A stretch of DNA of 64,000 nucleotides from Blastomyces gilchristii SLH14081 (GCF_000003855.2 NW_003101676.1:949531-1013530), one strand, 5' to 3'; numbered from the stretch's first letter, positions 11,019 to 24,652 are shown. Program-made: numbers and translations. The notes: generated by a model not told the origin, from the letters alone.

Positions 11019-11957
11019 GCTACGCCGTGGCCTATAATAAGCCGCCACCCGGGGCCTCCCCCATCCTCAAATCTTTCAAAAATGCAATAATAATTAATTA
11101 CATGAATCGGACCCTGATTTCCTCATTAGAAAAGGTGTCCGTACGGCAATAACTGTAAAAATCAAGAAATACATGCAAAATTCATTGATCCGCTGTATCA
11201 TCATTATCATTCAATCATTTCTTCTCAATTTCCTGAATGTCAATTCTTTTGACAAAATCTTCAAATGCAGGCTTCGCCAGTGACTTGGTAAGCCTGTCAG
11301 CTATGTTCACTGTAGAATCAACATGTTTCATCATGATTTCCTCTTTTTCAATCAAATTGTGAAGAATATGATATCTGATCTTGATGTGATGTGACCTTCA
11401 TGTTAAGAATTCTCTCTTTGCTAGATTGATTGCTCTCTTATTATCAACTCATAGATGCAAGCATATTTTCACTTTTTCATCATTTATCAACTCAGTGTCA
11501 TATAATATATTATTCAATCAGATTATCTCATAAGCTGTCTCACTAGCTGCAATATACTCAGCTTCTGTGGTTAATTTGATAATAGATATCTGTCTCTGTG
11601 ATCATCATGAGATCAGTGACTCATTAATTAATATAATATAGCTGATAGTTGATTTGTATTGAGAATTCACTTCTACTCAGTCTGAATTGCAATATGTTAC
11701 AGAACTCAGGCTATCTTCTATCTCCTTCTTATACAATATGTCATGATTTCTCATCTTCTTGACATAATGTAGAACATGCTTCAACACTGCTCAACATACT
11801 TTGTATGAACATGAGTTAAAATGTTAGAGATAGTTGACTGTGAATATCAGATCTGACCGGCTGCTTAAGATTAAATACTGCAATAATCTCAATTCTTGAT
11901 GATATTTTATAGCTGTAAAGTTATCATTCAATTCATCATTCTCATCAGGTGAAAATT
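11019..11957 (-). pseudogene. Copia segment: end of RT, RNase H and 3' UTR
   Basis: The minus strand encodes the C-terminal part of copia Pol. RLLQYLILSSRSDLIFTVNYLS is followed by the RNase H tail with RSHHIKIRYHILHNLIEKEE and a DRLTKSLAK motif, ending at a TGA at 11215-11217. The 3' UTR to 11019 is GC-normal. This is the least decayed part of the copia body. Its right border is the AAATT target site of gypsy A; the frame continues into 19220-19730 when A and one AAATT copy are removed. Confidence 0.8.
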
Positions 11958-12215
11958 TGTAAGAATAAGTACTCACAGATGATTATTCAGATGTTTGCAG
12001 CTTGATGTGATATGTACTATTAACTACTAGAAGTATTCATGATAGAAAGATAAAATATAGAGATTAAATGTATAATAGCATTTAAGCTGAGTTATAAATA
12101 GTATTCACAAACTTCAGTCTATATAGTTATATATAGTCAAGGGCTGCTAATTCTATTAATTATATAAAAGATAGAAATAGAGATAAAGAATTTATAAGAA
12201 GTGAGATTTCTTATA
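11958..12215 (-). repeat. Gypsy A 3' LTR
   Basis: 258 bases, matching 18957-19214. The terminal CA is changed to TA by a transition. Confidence 0.88.
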
Positions 12216-15200
12216 TACTCTCTTCTCTCTAAGACTTCATCTGTGAAGTCTTTCACTGAGTGACTTTATAGAATCAGCTCAGTACTGCAGTAATACTCAC
12301 TAAAAATTCTTTATATCTATAAAAAATCTTAGTAAGAAAAAATCTCTTATTACTATAAAGAGAAAAGAGTCTATTACTCAGTTTCTTATTTTATAAGATT
12401 CTTTATAATTTACAGATTTTTCTCTGACTATTATACAGATTTATCTTATATCTTTTATATAGAAGAATTTCAGTTAACTCTCAATTATTTTTATAAAATT
12501 CTTATATAATTATTACACAGATTCATCTTATAAATAAATCACTCTCTATAAGATTATCTTTATCAAAGAGAAGTATTTATAAGTTAATCTTTTACTTATT
12601 TTTATAAATTATTATTCTTTGATACTATAGAATTATAAAGAAATTTTTCATTCTTTTATTAACTCTGTAAAATTATAGAATTAAGATATCTATAGTCTGT
12701 AATTACTTTTTATAATTATATAGAAAGATTTAGATCTATAATTTATAATTACTCTTTATTTACTAGAGTAATCTGACTATTCTGTAGAATTACTTATAGT
12801 GTAAGTAAATCTCTCTAGAGTAGTATAAATATTTTAGATCTATTTACAGAATTTTATCTTCTTTTTTCTTTTTCTATAACAGCTTTTATTCTTATAAACT
12901 GTGAGTATTTTCATTCATTTATAAAGTATTTTTACTCAGATAATAGAGAGAGAGTATTTCTAATAATATCTATATATTAATTCAAGAACTTCTTAAGAAT
13001 AAAAATTTTTTTAATTTTAATATTTTTATAAATAATATCTGACTACTACTGAGCTTTTTATAAATATCTCTATAACTTCTCTAATCACTTTTTACTAACT
13101 GATAAAATAGAAATATTACTGTTTATAACAGTGTCTTTACTCTTCTCAGCTCTGTTATTATACTCAATCTTCAGATTAACAGTTAATCTTATATCTCTCT
13201 CAGATTAACTTCTAACTTTAAGTAGTATAGTCTTACTCTTTACTGTAAGTCTCTCTATAAGTAATTTCTTACAGATTTTAGTTAATAGTTCTTATAAAGC
13301 TTCTGATATTATCAGTGTCTTCTACAGTCTAATGAGTCTATAATTATCTCTTCTCTACTTATATAATCTCTGACTAGATATATGTAAATATATCTAGATT
13401 TTCTATCAATGATTCTCATATCACAGTGCATTTTCATAATTTCATTATTAATAAGAGATGAGTCTCTGAGTACTTATAAAATTCAGATAATTAAGATAAT
13501 ATAAATATTATAACTTTATAATAGAAGTTAATCTGAGTAGATGAGTCTTCTCTTTATATCTTAATTATTTTCAGACTGAATACTTCAGTATAACTAAGAG
13601 AGTGAATATAGCTTTATAAAAGATATCTGATTATATATATAGATAATCAGCTCTTAAGATTCTGCTATAATTATATACACTCTGATATTCAGCTTCTCTG
13701 AAGTCTGTGCATTTCTGATAATTTTTATATTAAATGCAATAATTATCTGTACTGTAGATATAATACTTTCTACTTCTTTAAAAAGAAAAATTAATAGTTA
13801 TAGAAGAATTAAGTATCACAGATATTAAGAATATAAGTATGAATTTTCTTTATTTTTTCTTTATTAATCTCTAAATTATGTTTATAGCTCTGTTTCTATT
13901 TTCCTTATTTTTTAAACTTTAATAAAAATATAATTTCTTCTTCTCTTTACATATACTGTGAACTGTTCATCTCAGTAGAAACTTATTATCTTATAAAACT
14001 AGAGTTTATAAATAACAGTGTTAATATCTTTATTACAATCAGATTCTTAGTAAAGATTATATTATTCTAACTTATCAGAATTCACAGTATAAAAGTCATG
14101 TCTCAGCTTCTGCAGATATCTTATCTACTCAGATAATTTTTAAATAAACTTATTTATCTTATTAGAATACTTTTATCACTGAATCTTAAATCAGAGCTTA
14201 TAATCTCACTTCTCTAAGTTAATAATTTCTTTAATTTAATATTCTCTTTCACTCTCTAATACTTTGTAAATAGAGTGATAAGTTATAGAGTTCTCTTCTA
14301 AGAATTTCTTATATTTACAGAGTAAAGAGATATGAAAAATATTATATATCTATAACTTAGATAATAGTTTCAATCTATAGAACTATAAACTAATTTTCTT
14401 TATAATCTTATAAGACTCTGTTTATAAGAGATTCAGTTTCTTACTAAATCTCTGTATAGTAATATTTTATAGACTTAGTCAGACTTTATTATCTTTCTTA
14501 AAACTCTTTATAATATACTTAAAGTTATAGTATCTCTTCTGATACTCTTAAGTCTTTCTTAAGAATTTACAGACTTTCTTTCAGATATTCTGAATTCTCT
14601 CAGTCTATTCACAGATATTATTACACTTTATAGTATACTCTCATAGATTTATCAAGATTATTCATAGATAAGTCTTAGTAAGTATTTTAAAAAGAATTTT
14701 ATCTATGTTAACATGCTTTAAGTTATTATATATAAACTCTGTAAGTAATAATTAATACACTTAATTATTCTGATTATAATTGATAAAGTACTACAGATAC
14801 TATTTTAATATACTTATCAGATATTCTATCTGATTATCTATCTATTAATAAAAAACTATACTTAGATCTTATAGAATCTTCAGTATAATTATCAGATTAG
14901 ATCAGAACTTCTCTGTGAAAATTAATTCTCTATCTAAGATAATATTCATAGATAATTTATACAATCAGATTATATCACAGATAAAAATATAAGTTAAATT
15001 CTTTAACTTTAAGTTCTTACAGATGAGTATAAAGTATATTATCTTAATAAAGTAATTCACTATCATCAGCACACTGTTAAAACAGATATTATATATATTC
15101 TTACTTTCAGAGAGATCTATAAGAGTATTTATTTCTAGCTATTTTCAAGATTTCTATGAAATGAGTAGAGAAGTAAGTTCTTCATATAATCTGAATCACA

Positions 15201-16563
15201 CTATCTATGAACTCTGATAAATAGTATAAGAATTTACTATTTTCTTCATAAGTTCTTATATCTTCAGTTAGAAGTATTTTCTTATAAGTAACTCATGAGT
15301 TCTAGTATCTATAAAATAACCTGTTAGAGAAGAGTTATAATATCTTTTAATAAGTTCTATACATAGAAACTTATTCATAGATATATAAATTCAGTTCTCT
15401 CTTTATAAGAGATTATTTAAGTCTCTTTAATTCTTTATTTCTGTAGAATTGATCTCTGCTGTGAGTAGTTTCTGAATATACTGAGTATATTCATTCTTCA
15501 GTTGCAGTTCAGATAATCTGAATAGAAAATCTTATAAAGACTTATACTCTATTTTCTTCTGTATTAGGTCTTTCACAGTATTTCTCAAAATCTATAAATT
15601 CTTCAGATTATAGATACTCTCTTCAAGAATTCTCACAGAGATTTTCAGAGTGTTAACTCTCAGTATTATAGAGAGTAGTTGTATAGACTTCTTCTCTTTT
15701 TTCTCTCTCTTCTCTCATAGAGAATTAAGAGACTTTTTAGTTAATCTCTTTATAACACTTAGTTCAAGTATTCTATAAAGCTTTTCTATCTTCTCTAGTC
15801 TCTCTATATCTGTCATTCTGATCTTTTTAATATAGTCTGATCTGTAAGAGAGTCTGTTCACTGAGTTCTTAGTTCTCTTAATATATTCTATCTTAAATCA
15901 GAACTCACTCAGTCTCTGAGCTCAGTGAATCTGCTACTGTGAGAGTTTCTTGATTAAAGTAAATTATTATAAGCTATTATAATCAGTTCTAATAGTAATC
16001 ACTGTTATAAGATTCTCAAAGTAGTGATATCAGTGATAGAAGAATTTCACTATTATAAGAAGCTTCTAATTATAAATATCATAGTTAATCTCTACAGATT
16101 GTATCTTTCATAAGAAAAAGATTACTGAAACTCAGTTCTTATTTAACTGTAGTTACAAGACTATTTCTGAAATTATAAACAAGAAGATATCTATCTTTAA
16201 TCTGATTAAGAGTAAGAAATTAAAGTGAAACAGTATCACTGTGTCTATGAATATCTATTTTAATCTTATAAAGATTTTATAAGCTTCTGAGATAAAAAAG
16301 CTCTTACAGCTCTCTCTTCTTAATAATCTTTTCATTCTCTATTTATAGAATGACTTCTTCTTATTTTCACTCTTCAGTATATCTATAAGAGTTAAGAAGA
16401 TTCTTATGAATATAAAGATAAATTATCTATAGAAATTTATAAAGCTCAGAAAGATCTGAATCTTATAAATACTAGTTAACTCTGATTGTAATAGAATAGT
16501 CTTAATTTATAAAGATTTCATCTGAATATCATCTGCAGTGATTATATATTCTAGAAAATTAAT

Positions 16564-16803
16564 TTAACAGACACTGAAGTTATACTTTATAAGCTTAATA
16601 TACAGTTTTATCTCATCTAAGATCTTCAATATACTTTGTATATACTCAGTGTGTTCTTTCTTCTTTATAGAGTATATTATCACATTATTCAGATATATTA
16701 TTATGAAGACATTCAGATATACATGAAGTATTTTATTAATAAAAGACTGAAATATTATAGAAGTATTAGTTAAATTAAAAGATATTACTAGATATTCAAA
16801 CAA
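16564..16803 (-). pseudogene. Gypsy A reverse transcriptase fragment
   Basis: 79 open codons containing FEYLVISFNLTN..IIFQSFINKIL and IIYLNNVIIYS, the RT palm region whose catalytic YLDD reads as YLNN here. Both Asp-to-Asn changes fit G-to-A mutation. The polymerase is inactive on sequence grounds. Confidence 0.85.
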
Positions 16804-18956
16804 TTTCAGTATAGTTCTGAAGATAGTCTTTCATTTATTCTCAGACTATATTTACAGCTGTGTATATATATTAATTATATTCAGTTATATGAATATAACA
16901 GCTCTCATGATATGATTAATTACATTCTTAATTAGAGATAGAGAATAGTGACTCTTTATTATCTTGAAATTCAGATTATAATAGTCTATATACAATCTGA
17001 GATCTTCATTCTTCTTCTTTATAAATATTATAGAGACTTCTACAGAGATCTGTGAAGATTAAATAAAGTCATTCTTCAGATTCTTCTTTATATAGATCTG
17101 TAAGATCTCTGTCTTGTAATAAAAGAGTTTATAGATTAATTCTTGAAAGAGTTTCTACTCTTCTATTAAATTTATTATCAGATTCTTCTTATAGTGAGAA
17201 GAAAGCTCAGCTGTCTTTACTAAGCTGAATATCTCTGTAAAATCTCAGTATTTCTCTGATATCTGAAGCTTAGTTTTCATGACTGTGAAGTTCTCAGACA
17301 TTTATAAAGTTATTATATAAATGAGCTTGTCTTCTCTAAGAAACTTTACAGTATTAACTGATTCTATCTCTATAAGTGAGTCTGTTAACACTGATCAGAA
17401 GTATAAATCTGACTCATGAACAGCTATATACAGATTGTATCTTTAAAGTTATATAAGTTTTAAGTATATATTATCTGTGATATCTGTAATAATTACAGTT
17501 TCTGTAAATCTTCTTCAGATTCTGAAGAGATCTTGTAATTTAAAGATGACTTTTATAAGTTCTTCAGTTCTCAGATCTGAGTTCTCACACTCTGCTTATT
17601 ATAAGAGCAGATTCTCAGTTTTTATCACTCAGCTTATTCACTTTATAAGCTTTAGAAACACTACAGTGATCTGAGATTCTAAGTTTATTAATACTTTTTA
17701 TACTTGCAGAGTAGCAGTACTGTGATGTGATCTCTTCTTATAAGTAAGTATTTTCATTGAAGAAGTAACAGATTCAGGTATCAGTTTCAAGACTCTTAAG
17801 AAGACTGTTACTAACTCTGTTTATAACTTCTGAAATTTCTATTTTAATTTATTCAGACAGTTTATATGAAGATATTCTAATTTAAAACAGATAAAGCAGA
17901 GACTCTTTTTCTTAATCTCTCTATTATATACTCTATTTATAAGAGCTTATGAAGCTCTCTCTTTCTACTCAGCAGTTAGATATGAATCTCTCTATATCTT
18001 ATTATCTTTTTCTAATAAATCTGTTCTCTATTATTCTGACTCTTACAGAGCTGATTAGTAATTCACTCTTTATAGATCTATGACTCTTACAGTGATCTGT
18101 AAGTAATAAATAAGAGTTATTAGTTTCTTCAGAGTCAAGAGCTTAGAGTCTTATTTAATAAGCTTATTCTATATATCTTTATTCAGTCTCTTTATAAATA
18201 TCATTATTCAGATCTTATTTCAGAGTTTTATTTTCACAGATCTCAATTCATATTATAATTTTATAAAGTACTGTAAGTAATCTTCATCAGATTTCTTATC
18301 TCTTTTTCTAATATTAATGATTATAACTCAGATATTCTCTATTCAGCTCACAGAGTCTTTTAACTTATTCTTTAGATAGATCTTGAGAACAGATTAGTGA
18401 GATCTCTTGTAATTATTCTCTAGATAATTCAGTCAGTTCTTGACTTCAGTGTAGTAGAGATCTATTATTATATAAATAACAGCTTCTTCATCTTTTATAT
18501 CACACAGCTGAGCTTGTAAGTCAATTTTAAATACAAACTTATAAAAGCTTTTATAGATTATAATTCAGTAAGTAATCTTAAGTGATTATAACTTAAGAAA
18601 GTTTCTTTTTAATTCATAGATATCTCTGAAGATTATGTCTAGAGACTCAGTTCAAGAGTGTTTACAGATAGTAAGTATTTCTTATAGAAAAATAACTTGA
18701 TTCTGTAAAAGATGCTCAAGAATGTTCTTTACTAAGATTGATTTATTTATAAGTTTGAAGAGTTTCTCTGTCACAGATATAGAGAATGATATTCTGTGAG
18801 TAATTGATAAGTTCTCTGAAACTTCTTTTATAAAAGTTATTCATGATTCAGATGACTGCTTCTGAGTATCTGTAGTAGAGTTCATAGAAGTTGAAGTATA
18901 CAAGTTTCTAGTTCTTTCAGTTATAATAGACAGTTGCTGACTGACTAAGCTTGAAA

Positions 18957-19214
18957 TGTAAGAATAAGTGCTTACAGATAATTATTCAGATGTTTACAGC
19001 TTGATGTGATATATACTGTTAATTACTAGAAGTATTCACAGTAGAAAGATAAAATATAGAGATTAAATATATAATAGTATTCAAGCTGAGTTATGAAAAG
19101 TATTTATGAACTCCAGTCTATATAGTTGTATGTAGTCAAGGGCCGCTAACTCTATTAATTACGCAAGAGATAGGAATAGAAGTAAAGAATCTGCAAGAAG
19201 CGGGATTTCTTACA
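18957..19214 (-). repeat. Gypsy A 5' LTR
   Basis: 258 bases, starting on the minus strand TGTAAGAAATCCCGC. It retains several CpG sites near its 5' end (around 19140-19205), while most of the internal region has none. Confidence 0.88.
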
Positions 19215-19219
19215 AAATT

Positions 19220-19730
19220 TCAGTTATATATCTGTTATCATAGAGGTCTCTGCAGAATTCATCTTATTCATGTTAAAATCTTCAAGAATCTTCTCAATAT
19301 AACAGCTCTGTGTAATTACTAGATTATCATTTCTCTAGCATTTGATCTTCATTCTCAGATAAGATTTATTCTGTTTGACTTCTTTTATCTTAAATCTTTT
19401 TCTGATTTTCATTTAAATTCACTCAATTTCACTCTCTTCAGACCTTGTGATTTGACAGTCATTGACATGTAGTATTAAGAATAACTTGTGAATTGAATAA
19501 TAAAGAAATTCATTATTATAAGATGAGATCTTAAATTCTAGATTCATCAAGTATTCTGTTGTAAGAAAATATCATATTCTTACTATCTATTTCATTTTAT
19601 ATAAGCTCTGACATACAAGCTCTACTAATTTATCACAATCATACTTGATCTCTGTAAGTAGTTACATAAATATCATCTCATTCTGAGGCAATATCTCATT
19701 TAAAAATGCAGATATATAGTCAATTGATCT
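19220..19730 (-). pseudogene. Copia segment: reverse transcriptase core
   Basis: The minus strand encodes the copia RT core: SAFLNEILPQNEMIFM, then LVELVCQSLYKMK, then LILHVNDCQIT, where the catalytic VDD appears as VND, and QSCYIEKILEDFNM further on. It is bounded by gypsy A (AAATT) and element B (ATCT). The frame is continuous with 27993-29010 once B is taken out. Confidence 0.82.
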
Positions 19731-19897
19731 TGTGATTCAAAGATTGCTTAAGCCAGCGTACAATTACAGACGTACGCCGGCTTCTTATATATTATACACT
19801 AAATTAATTAGTGGCCGCTATGGCCTCTTTACATTTGTAAGCAAGTTCAGAAGCGGCTGTGTTATTATTTAACAGTTATATATTCTTTCAAATCACA
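19731..19897 (-). repeat. Element B 3' LTR
   Basis: 167 bases. It contains an inverted repeat (AAGCCAGCGTAC-type arms around an ATTACAGAC loop, near 19750-19783) and the CpG-bearing segment GTGGCCGCTATGGCC. Confidence 0.88.
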
Positions 19898-20531
19898 TTC
19901 TCTCTTATCAGATTCAGTCACACTTATGTGATCATAATATCTGTTCTAGCTTCATGTGAATTAGTATGTCACTAGTGTTCACAATCATGTAATCTATTTC
20001 TGATTCAGCTAGTGTTCTATGAACACTCTCACAAAGAAACTTTCACTATATTACATCACTTATTTACTAACTTTTCTCATTCTTCAATCATCTTCTTCAT
20101 CATCATCATCATTGAATATTATTATCATCTTATTCAAGATTACTATCTCTTCTTCTATTCAACACCTTTTATCTGTTTATCTATTACATTATACACATTT
20201 CTGGTGATGATCTCTCATTCTTATAACAAGTGTCATCATAGTGCTTATACTGAGCAGTTTATTAGCAGTAAGTGTAATATGTTATGAAATGTATATAGTC
20301 AGAACTTGTTTATCTTCTAATAATTATTAGAATGTATTATCATGAATAACACATCTTCTTTATCTTCTTATACACTCTTAACTGTTTTTCTTCTCAGTAG
20401 ATTTCTGATCATGTTTTCTAGCACAATTTTGCATAAATGCAGATGCTGATATATTTGTTTTTATTTATATAGAATTTTCACATGTTAACAGATCTGTATT
20501 CACTGATAATAGTGAACTTAATGTTGAATCA

Positions 20532-20891
20532 TTGATCAAGAACTTGAAAAATATGATAATGAAGAAATTATCTATATTATATATAGCTGAGTCTTTCATA
20601 TCTCTCTCTGTCTTCTCTGTTTCTTTCTCTGCTACTCTCTTTCAATCTTCTACACCTGTCTCTGTGTCTGATTCTCCTGCTCTCACTATCTCTATTTTCA
20701 TGACTTCTACTTCTGCTACTTCTGTTCTTTCTGATTCTGCTGTCTCTGCTTTCATTATCAGCTCTCTCTGTTTTAAGAAGATGTTACATAGACTTAATGA
20801 ATTACATTTCTCAGTGTGTACACTCTCATTCTTCTTATCAACTTCTAGAATGATTTATTATATAAAGACTGTGTATAACACAACTATCTGA
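20532..20891 (+). CDS. Antisense ORF 1 in element B (Ser/Thr-rich, unknown)
   Basis: 119 codons open on the strand opposite to gag-pol. From residue 20 to about 80 it is rich in Ser, Thr, Val and Ala (for example SSTPVSVSDSPALTISIF), a low-complexity composition unlike retroviral proteins. I recognise no family. It may be an exon or fragment of a larger antisense gene with the next two ORFs. Decay makes its start uncertain, and it could be a chance frame. Confidence 0.3.
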   Translation: MIKNLKNMIMKKLSILYIAESFISLSVFSVSFSATLFQSSTPVSVSDSPALTISIFMTSTSATSVLSDSAVSAFIISSLCFKKMLHRLNELHFSVCTLSFFLSTSRMIYYIKTVYNTTI

Positions 20892-21206
20892 AGCTTGATT
20901 ACAGACACTGATTATTACATTCATTTTAAATATTTATAATAAGATAATTATTTATTTATATTAGAGAATCACTTTCTCTCTTAACAGTATTGAAATTATA
21001 AGTCTTTTTCTTTTCATCTTTTCTTTCTGATACTGATTTTTCTATTCTTAGAGAAAATTATTATGAGTTTTATTATGTATGAAGTCATAATATTCACAGA
21101 TATCAAGAAACTTTTTACAACTGTAAAGTTTAATATTACAGAGATATTTACTCTAATGAATTTCTTCAGAATAATAGATCTGTATCAGTCTATTCTCTAG
21201 TATCTG

Positions 21207-21473
21207 TTGTCTGACTTCATGATGCAGGCAAAAGATATTCATGTTTTCAGAAATGAGAATGTAAATGTCATACTCTTTTACACTTACAGATATGAGGCTC
21301 ATACATCTTATCTGAGATATTGTTATAAGAATGAGCTATTCACACACTGTGTTCTGCTTTCTGCATTTCTCTGTATCTCTCTCTCTCTTTCTGAGAAGTC
21401 TTGTATATGTTGTAATTGTATGTACAACTCTAAGATCAGTAGATGTTTATTTGATAACTGTTCTCATTTCTGA
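21207..21473 (+). CDS. Antisense ORF 2 in element B, cysteine-rich C-terminus
   Basis: 88 codons on the plus strand. The C-terminal half has clustered cysteines: RYCYKNELFTHCVLL, then SCICCNCMYNSKISRCLFDNC. This resembles the CxNCxYNGxxSRCSF pattern of small fungal Cys-rich domains (DUF3716-like, by memory of the pattern only). Such domains are not part of gag-pol. Some Gly and Cys positions look changed by transition, as elsewhere in the element. I infer a remnant of an accessory gene carried antisense by this gypsy. Confidence 0.4.
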   Translation: MSDFMMQAKDIHVFRNENVNVILFYTYRYEAHTSYLRYCYKNELFTHCVLLSAFLCISLSLSEKSCICCNCMYNSKISRCLFDNCSHF

Positions 21474-21516
21474 TTTTACAATTTTTATACATTAATAATG
21501 ATTCTTAGTTGCTCTG

Positions 21517-21894
21517 ATGTCAGAGATCATTCTAATTGAAGATAATAACACTGTTAAGACTACTCTCTTCTGCTCTCAAGCTTCTTCTGTCACTTTCTCT
21601 CTCTTCTCTGTGAAGAAGATTATATATATACTGAGTTATAAGTATTCAGCTCTGAATAACTTCTGCTGTTATTTATTCAGTTCTGTATCTTCTTCTTCTT
21701 TCATTTCTTCTGTCTTCATTCTCTCTACTCTGACTTCTGATTCTGCAGATCTCATGCTCTTCTTCAATTTTTCTATACATATATATACACATTTCTATAT
21801 TGGCATTCCAGTCAATCTTGTGATAAATGACATTAATGTCATACACAGAGTGATAGAGAAATTGAAGACATATACAGTGTTATTGCAAGAGTGA
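21517..21894 (+). CDS. Antisense ORF 3 in element B (unknown)
   Basis: 125 codons, the longest intact frame in element B, on the strand opposite gag-pol and 43 bases after the Cys-rich ORF. It is Ser/Phe-rich in the middle and ends VIHRVIEKLKTYTVLLQE. No family recognised. It could belong to one spliced antisense gene with the two preceding ORFs. Confidence 0.3.
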   Translation: MSEIILIEDNNTVKTTLFCSQASSVTFSLFSVKKIIYILSYKYSALNNFCCYLFSSVSSSSFISSVFILSTLTSDSADLMLFFNFSIHIYTHFYIGIPVNLVINDINVIHRVIEKLKTYTVLLQE

Positions 21895-23272
21895 CTTACA
21901 GCTCTTGAATTTCTTACAGATCTTGAGTTTTAAGATTTCCTTTGTTTTTTGACATTTTTCAGATAGTGTGACATTGAAAATAGATTAAATGTGTGATATA
22001 TGAAAATGAATGAAGGGTGTATAATAACATTTGTCTTTTACAGCTAACTCTTACAGTTGATAATCAATTTATTATCTCTTTTCTTTTCTTACACTTTTTC
22101 TTTGTCTGCTAGTTACTACTCTTACATGATCTCTATATAATACAGTGTTCAGTGACTAGATTCAGCAGCTTTTATCTTTTTATAATTCTGTCTTATATAT
22201 TATACTGTCTCTCTTCACTCACTCAGATCACTATAGTGAATAGCTCATTAAAACTAATCTCATCTGATCTCTGAGTGTTCTCAGAAGTTGAGATAATTTG
22301 ATCTTATATGTCTGTGAATGTTTCAGATGATTCATTCTCTGTTATCTTTATAATTAAACTGATATAAACAGTTAAATTCAACTCTGAATCTCTTTTTCTT
22401 CTATGATCTGACTCATGTACAAGTCTACTACTTTGAGACTATCTCTTTCTGTATTGCATTCACTGTCTGTGATGTATTATCATATAACTGGCTACAGTCT
22501 TATCACTTATTGAAGTATAATGTTCATCTGATTTCTTCATTTCTTCTCATTCTTTTCTTATAATTGTGAAAAGATCAGAATAAGTGAGATCATCTGATTT
22601 ATAAGTATCTATGATTTCTCTTACTTTGTAAGGCTTTTCAATTATAAATTTCTTCTTCTTCAACACTGATGAGAGTGCTATAGATAATTATAATTTACTC
22701 AAGTCTTACATCTTTATCTTTATAAGATGTGAATCATTTATTAAATTGTGTAAGATCTGTCTCTCTGATTCTTTCAATGCATATGTTCTCAGAGAATGTA
22801 ATTTGAGTATTTTATAGAGCTTAAATTATCTAGATTGAAACTTCTCAGAGCTCTTATTATATATAAGAACTCACATTCTTATCTTGAGACTCAATTTCTT
22901 AACTAGTGAGTCTCATATTCTTTTCAATTGAATTGCTCAGTTCAGAAGTAACTTATTAGCTTTTGCATATGTATAACTGATCTCTTTCAATCTTGATTCT
23001 GCATTTGTGACTGTTGCATCTGCAACTGCTACTGCTGCATCTGTAACTGCTATTCTCTTTCTCATCTTTTCTGAAGTATTCTCTGAGATGCATGGATGCA
23101 ATCCATATAACAGGTAGAATGATGAATACTTGAAGACTGCATACTGTTGAATTCACATGGCTAATAGCACCTGTCTGAGATATTCATTTCATAGTCTCAT
23201 AGACTTGCTCACTAGATATTTCATCAGCATATTATTCAAGATTTCATTCAAGTGTTTCATCTTCTCATTCAT

Positions 23273-23461
23273 TCATGAATAATATGACATTGTTCTACAA
23301 TGTCTTGTCTGTAACTGGCTCATGAAATGCCTCATCACTTCTTCTATGAGATTTGTACTGTTATCAGTTAGAATCTTGTGTGATATTCTATAGTTGATAT
23401 AGATCTCATTATATAGAAACTTTATCATCATCTTCTCTATCATCTCTGAAACTGCTTTCAT
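23273..23461 (-). pseudogene. Element B integrase core fragment
   Basis: 62 codons including IYINYRISHKILTDNSTNLIEEVMRHF, the DDE integrase segment around the second Asp (ILTDNGTNL in intact elements, with Gly changed to Ser). The upstream zinc-binding part is broken by stops. Confidence 0.75.
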
Positions 23462-24652
23462 AACTAGTCAGTCAGTAGTATAATCAATAGCAGTGATTAT
23501 TCATCAATTTTCATTTGATGTTTATGGCAATATATCTATGAGGTTCATCTCTCATTATTTGAACAGTTGTATTATATACTTTATCTGATGTTATGCTTTC
23601 TTGTATTCTAATCCTTTCTTAGATTCTTTTGTGATCTGATAATTCAGGCACTTGTAAGTGTATGTCTGAATATTCTCAGTCATGCTTGATCAGTATACTC
23701 TTGATTCAAGTACACTTATGAGTTCAGGACTTTCTAAGTGACTGAATTTCTTATGCATGTGAGTCATCAAGTCACATCTAAATGAATATTCTAGATAGAG
23801 AGCTTTTACATATTCTAGATTGCACTAAAGCACAACATTATTTTTTAATTTCCTCAGCTTGAAGTTCAGAAGCATCTCTTCTACTACTTTTATAAAATAC
23901 TTATCATCTGACATCTTGCTGTTCTTTAAGCAAGAGATCATTGTATTCACTTATTCTGATTCCTTGTACTCTCTCAGCATGTTTAACATGAACTTTTCTT
24001 ATATCTGATTTACAGAACTCTCATTCATGAAATCAGGTCTGTGACTGATTACATCAGATATCACAGTGTTCAATTTCTTTCAGTATTTAATATGAAGATT
24101 GTACACTTAAAACTCTGAGATTCAACATGCTAAGCATTTGAAAGATTTTATCATTGATTATAGATAAATGAGGCTTTCATAATCTGTGATCACTATTGTT
24201 ATATATCTGTTGTTAATATATCTATTTCATAATATCAGTGCATGCTTGATTACTAGCAATTTCTTTTCATACACTGAGTAATTAAGCTCAGCACTTGATA
24301 GTTTTCTATTATCATACATTATCAGATGCAGCTTGCTGTTCTTACTCATCTGTAGAAGAGTGTCTCTGATAGCTCATTCAGATACATTCATCTTAATGTA
24401 GAAAGATTTATTACAATCTGATTGAATAAGTACTGAGAATGTTATTATACATTCTCTCAGTGTGAGAAAAGTCTCTTTGCATGTAGTATTTCAGATAATT
24501 GAACAAAACTTCTTCTTTCACAGATTTGCATCTATTTCTCTTAAGAGATCTGAGAGTAATGCAGATATTCATATAAAATTCTTGATGAATCTGCAGTAAT
24601 ATGAGATCAACTCAAGAAACTATTATATATAATATATATTTCTCAGCTGTGA

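Larger units (their letters stand above)
11958..19214 (-). mobile_element. Ty3/gypsy chromovirus copy A
   Basis: 7257 bases with 258-bp LTRs (11958-12215 and 18957-19214) that start TGTAAGAA and end TTCTTACA, flanked by AAATT on both sides (11953-11957, 19215-19219). Minus-strand order: gag (about 18.9-17.3 kb, zinc knuckle near 17.9 kb), RT (17.06-16.56 kb), RNase H (about 16.3-16.2 kb), integrase (about 15.4-14.9 kb), and a chromodomain-like end (about 14.25 kb). Very AT-rich with many stops. It is the same family as C, D and E. Confidence 0.9.
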
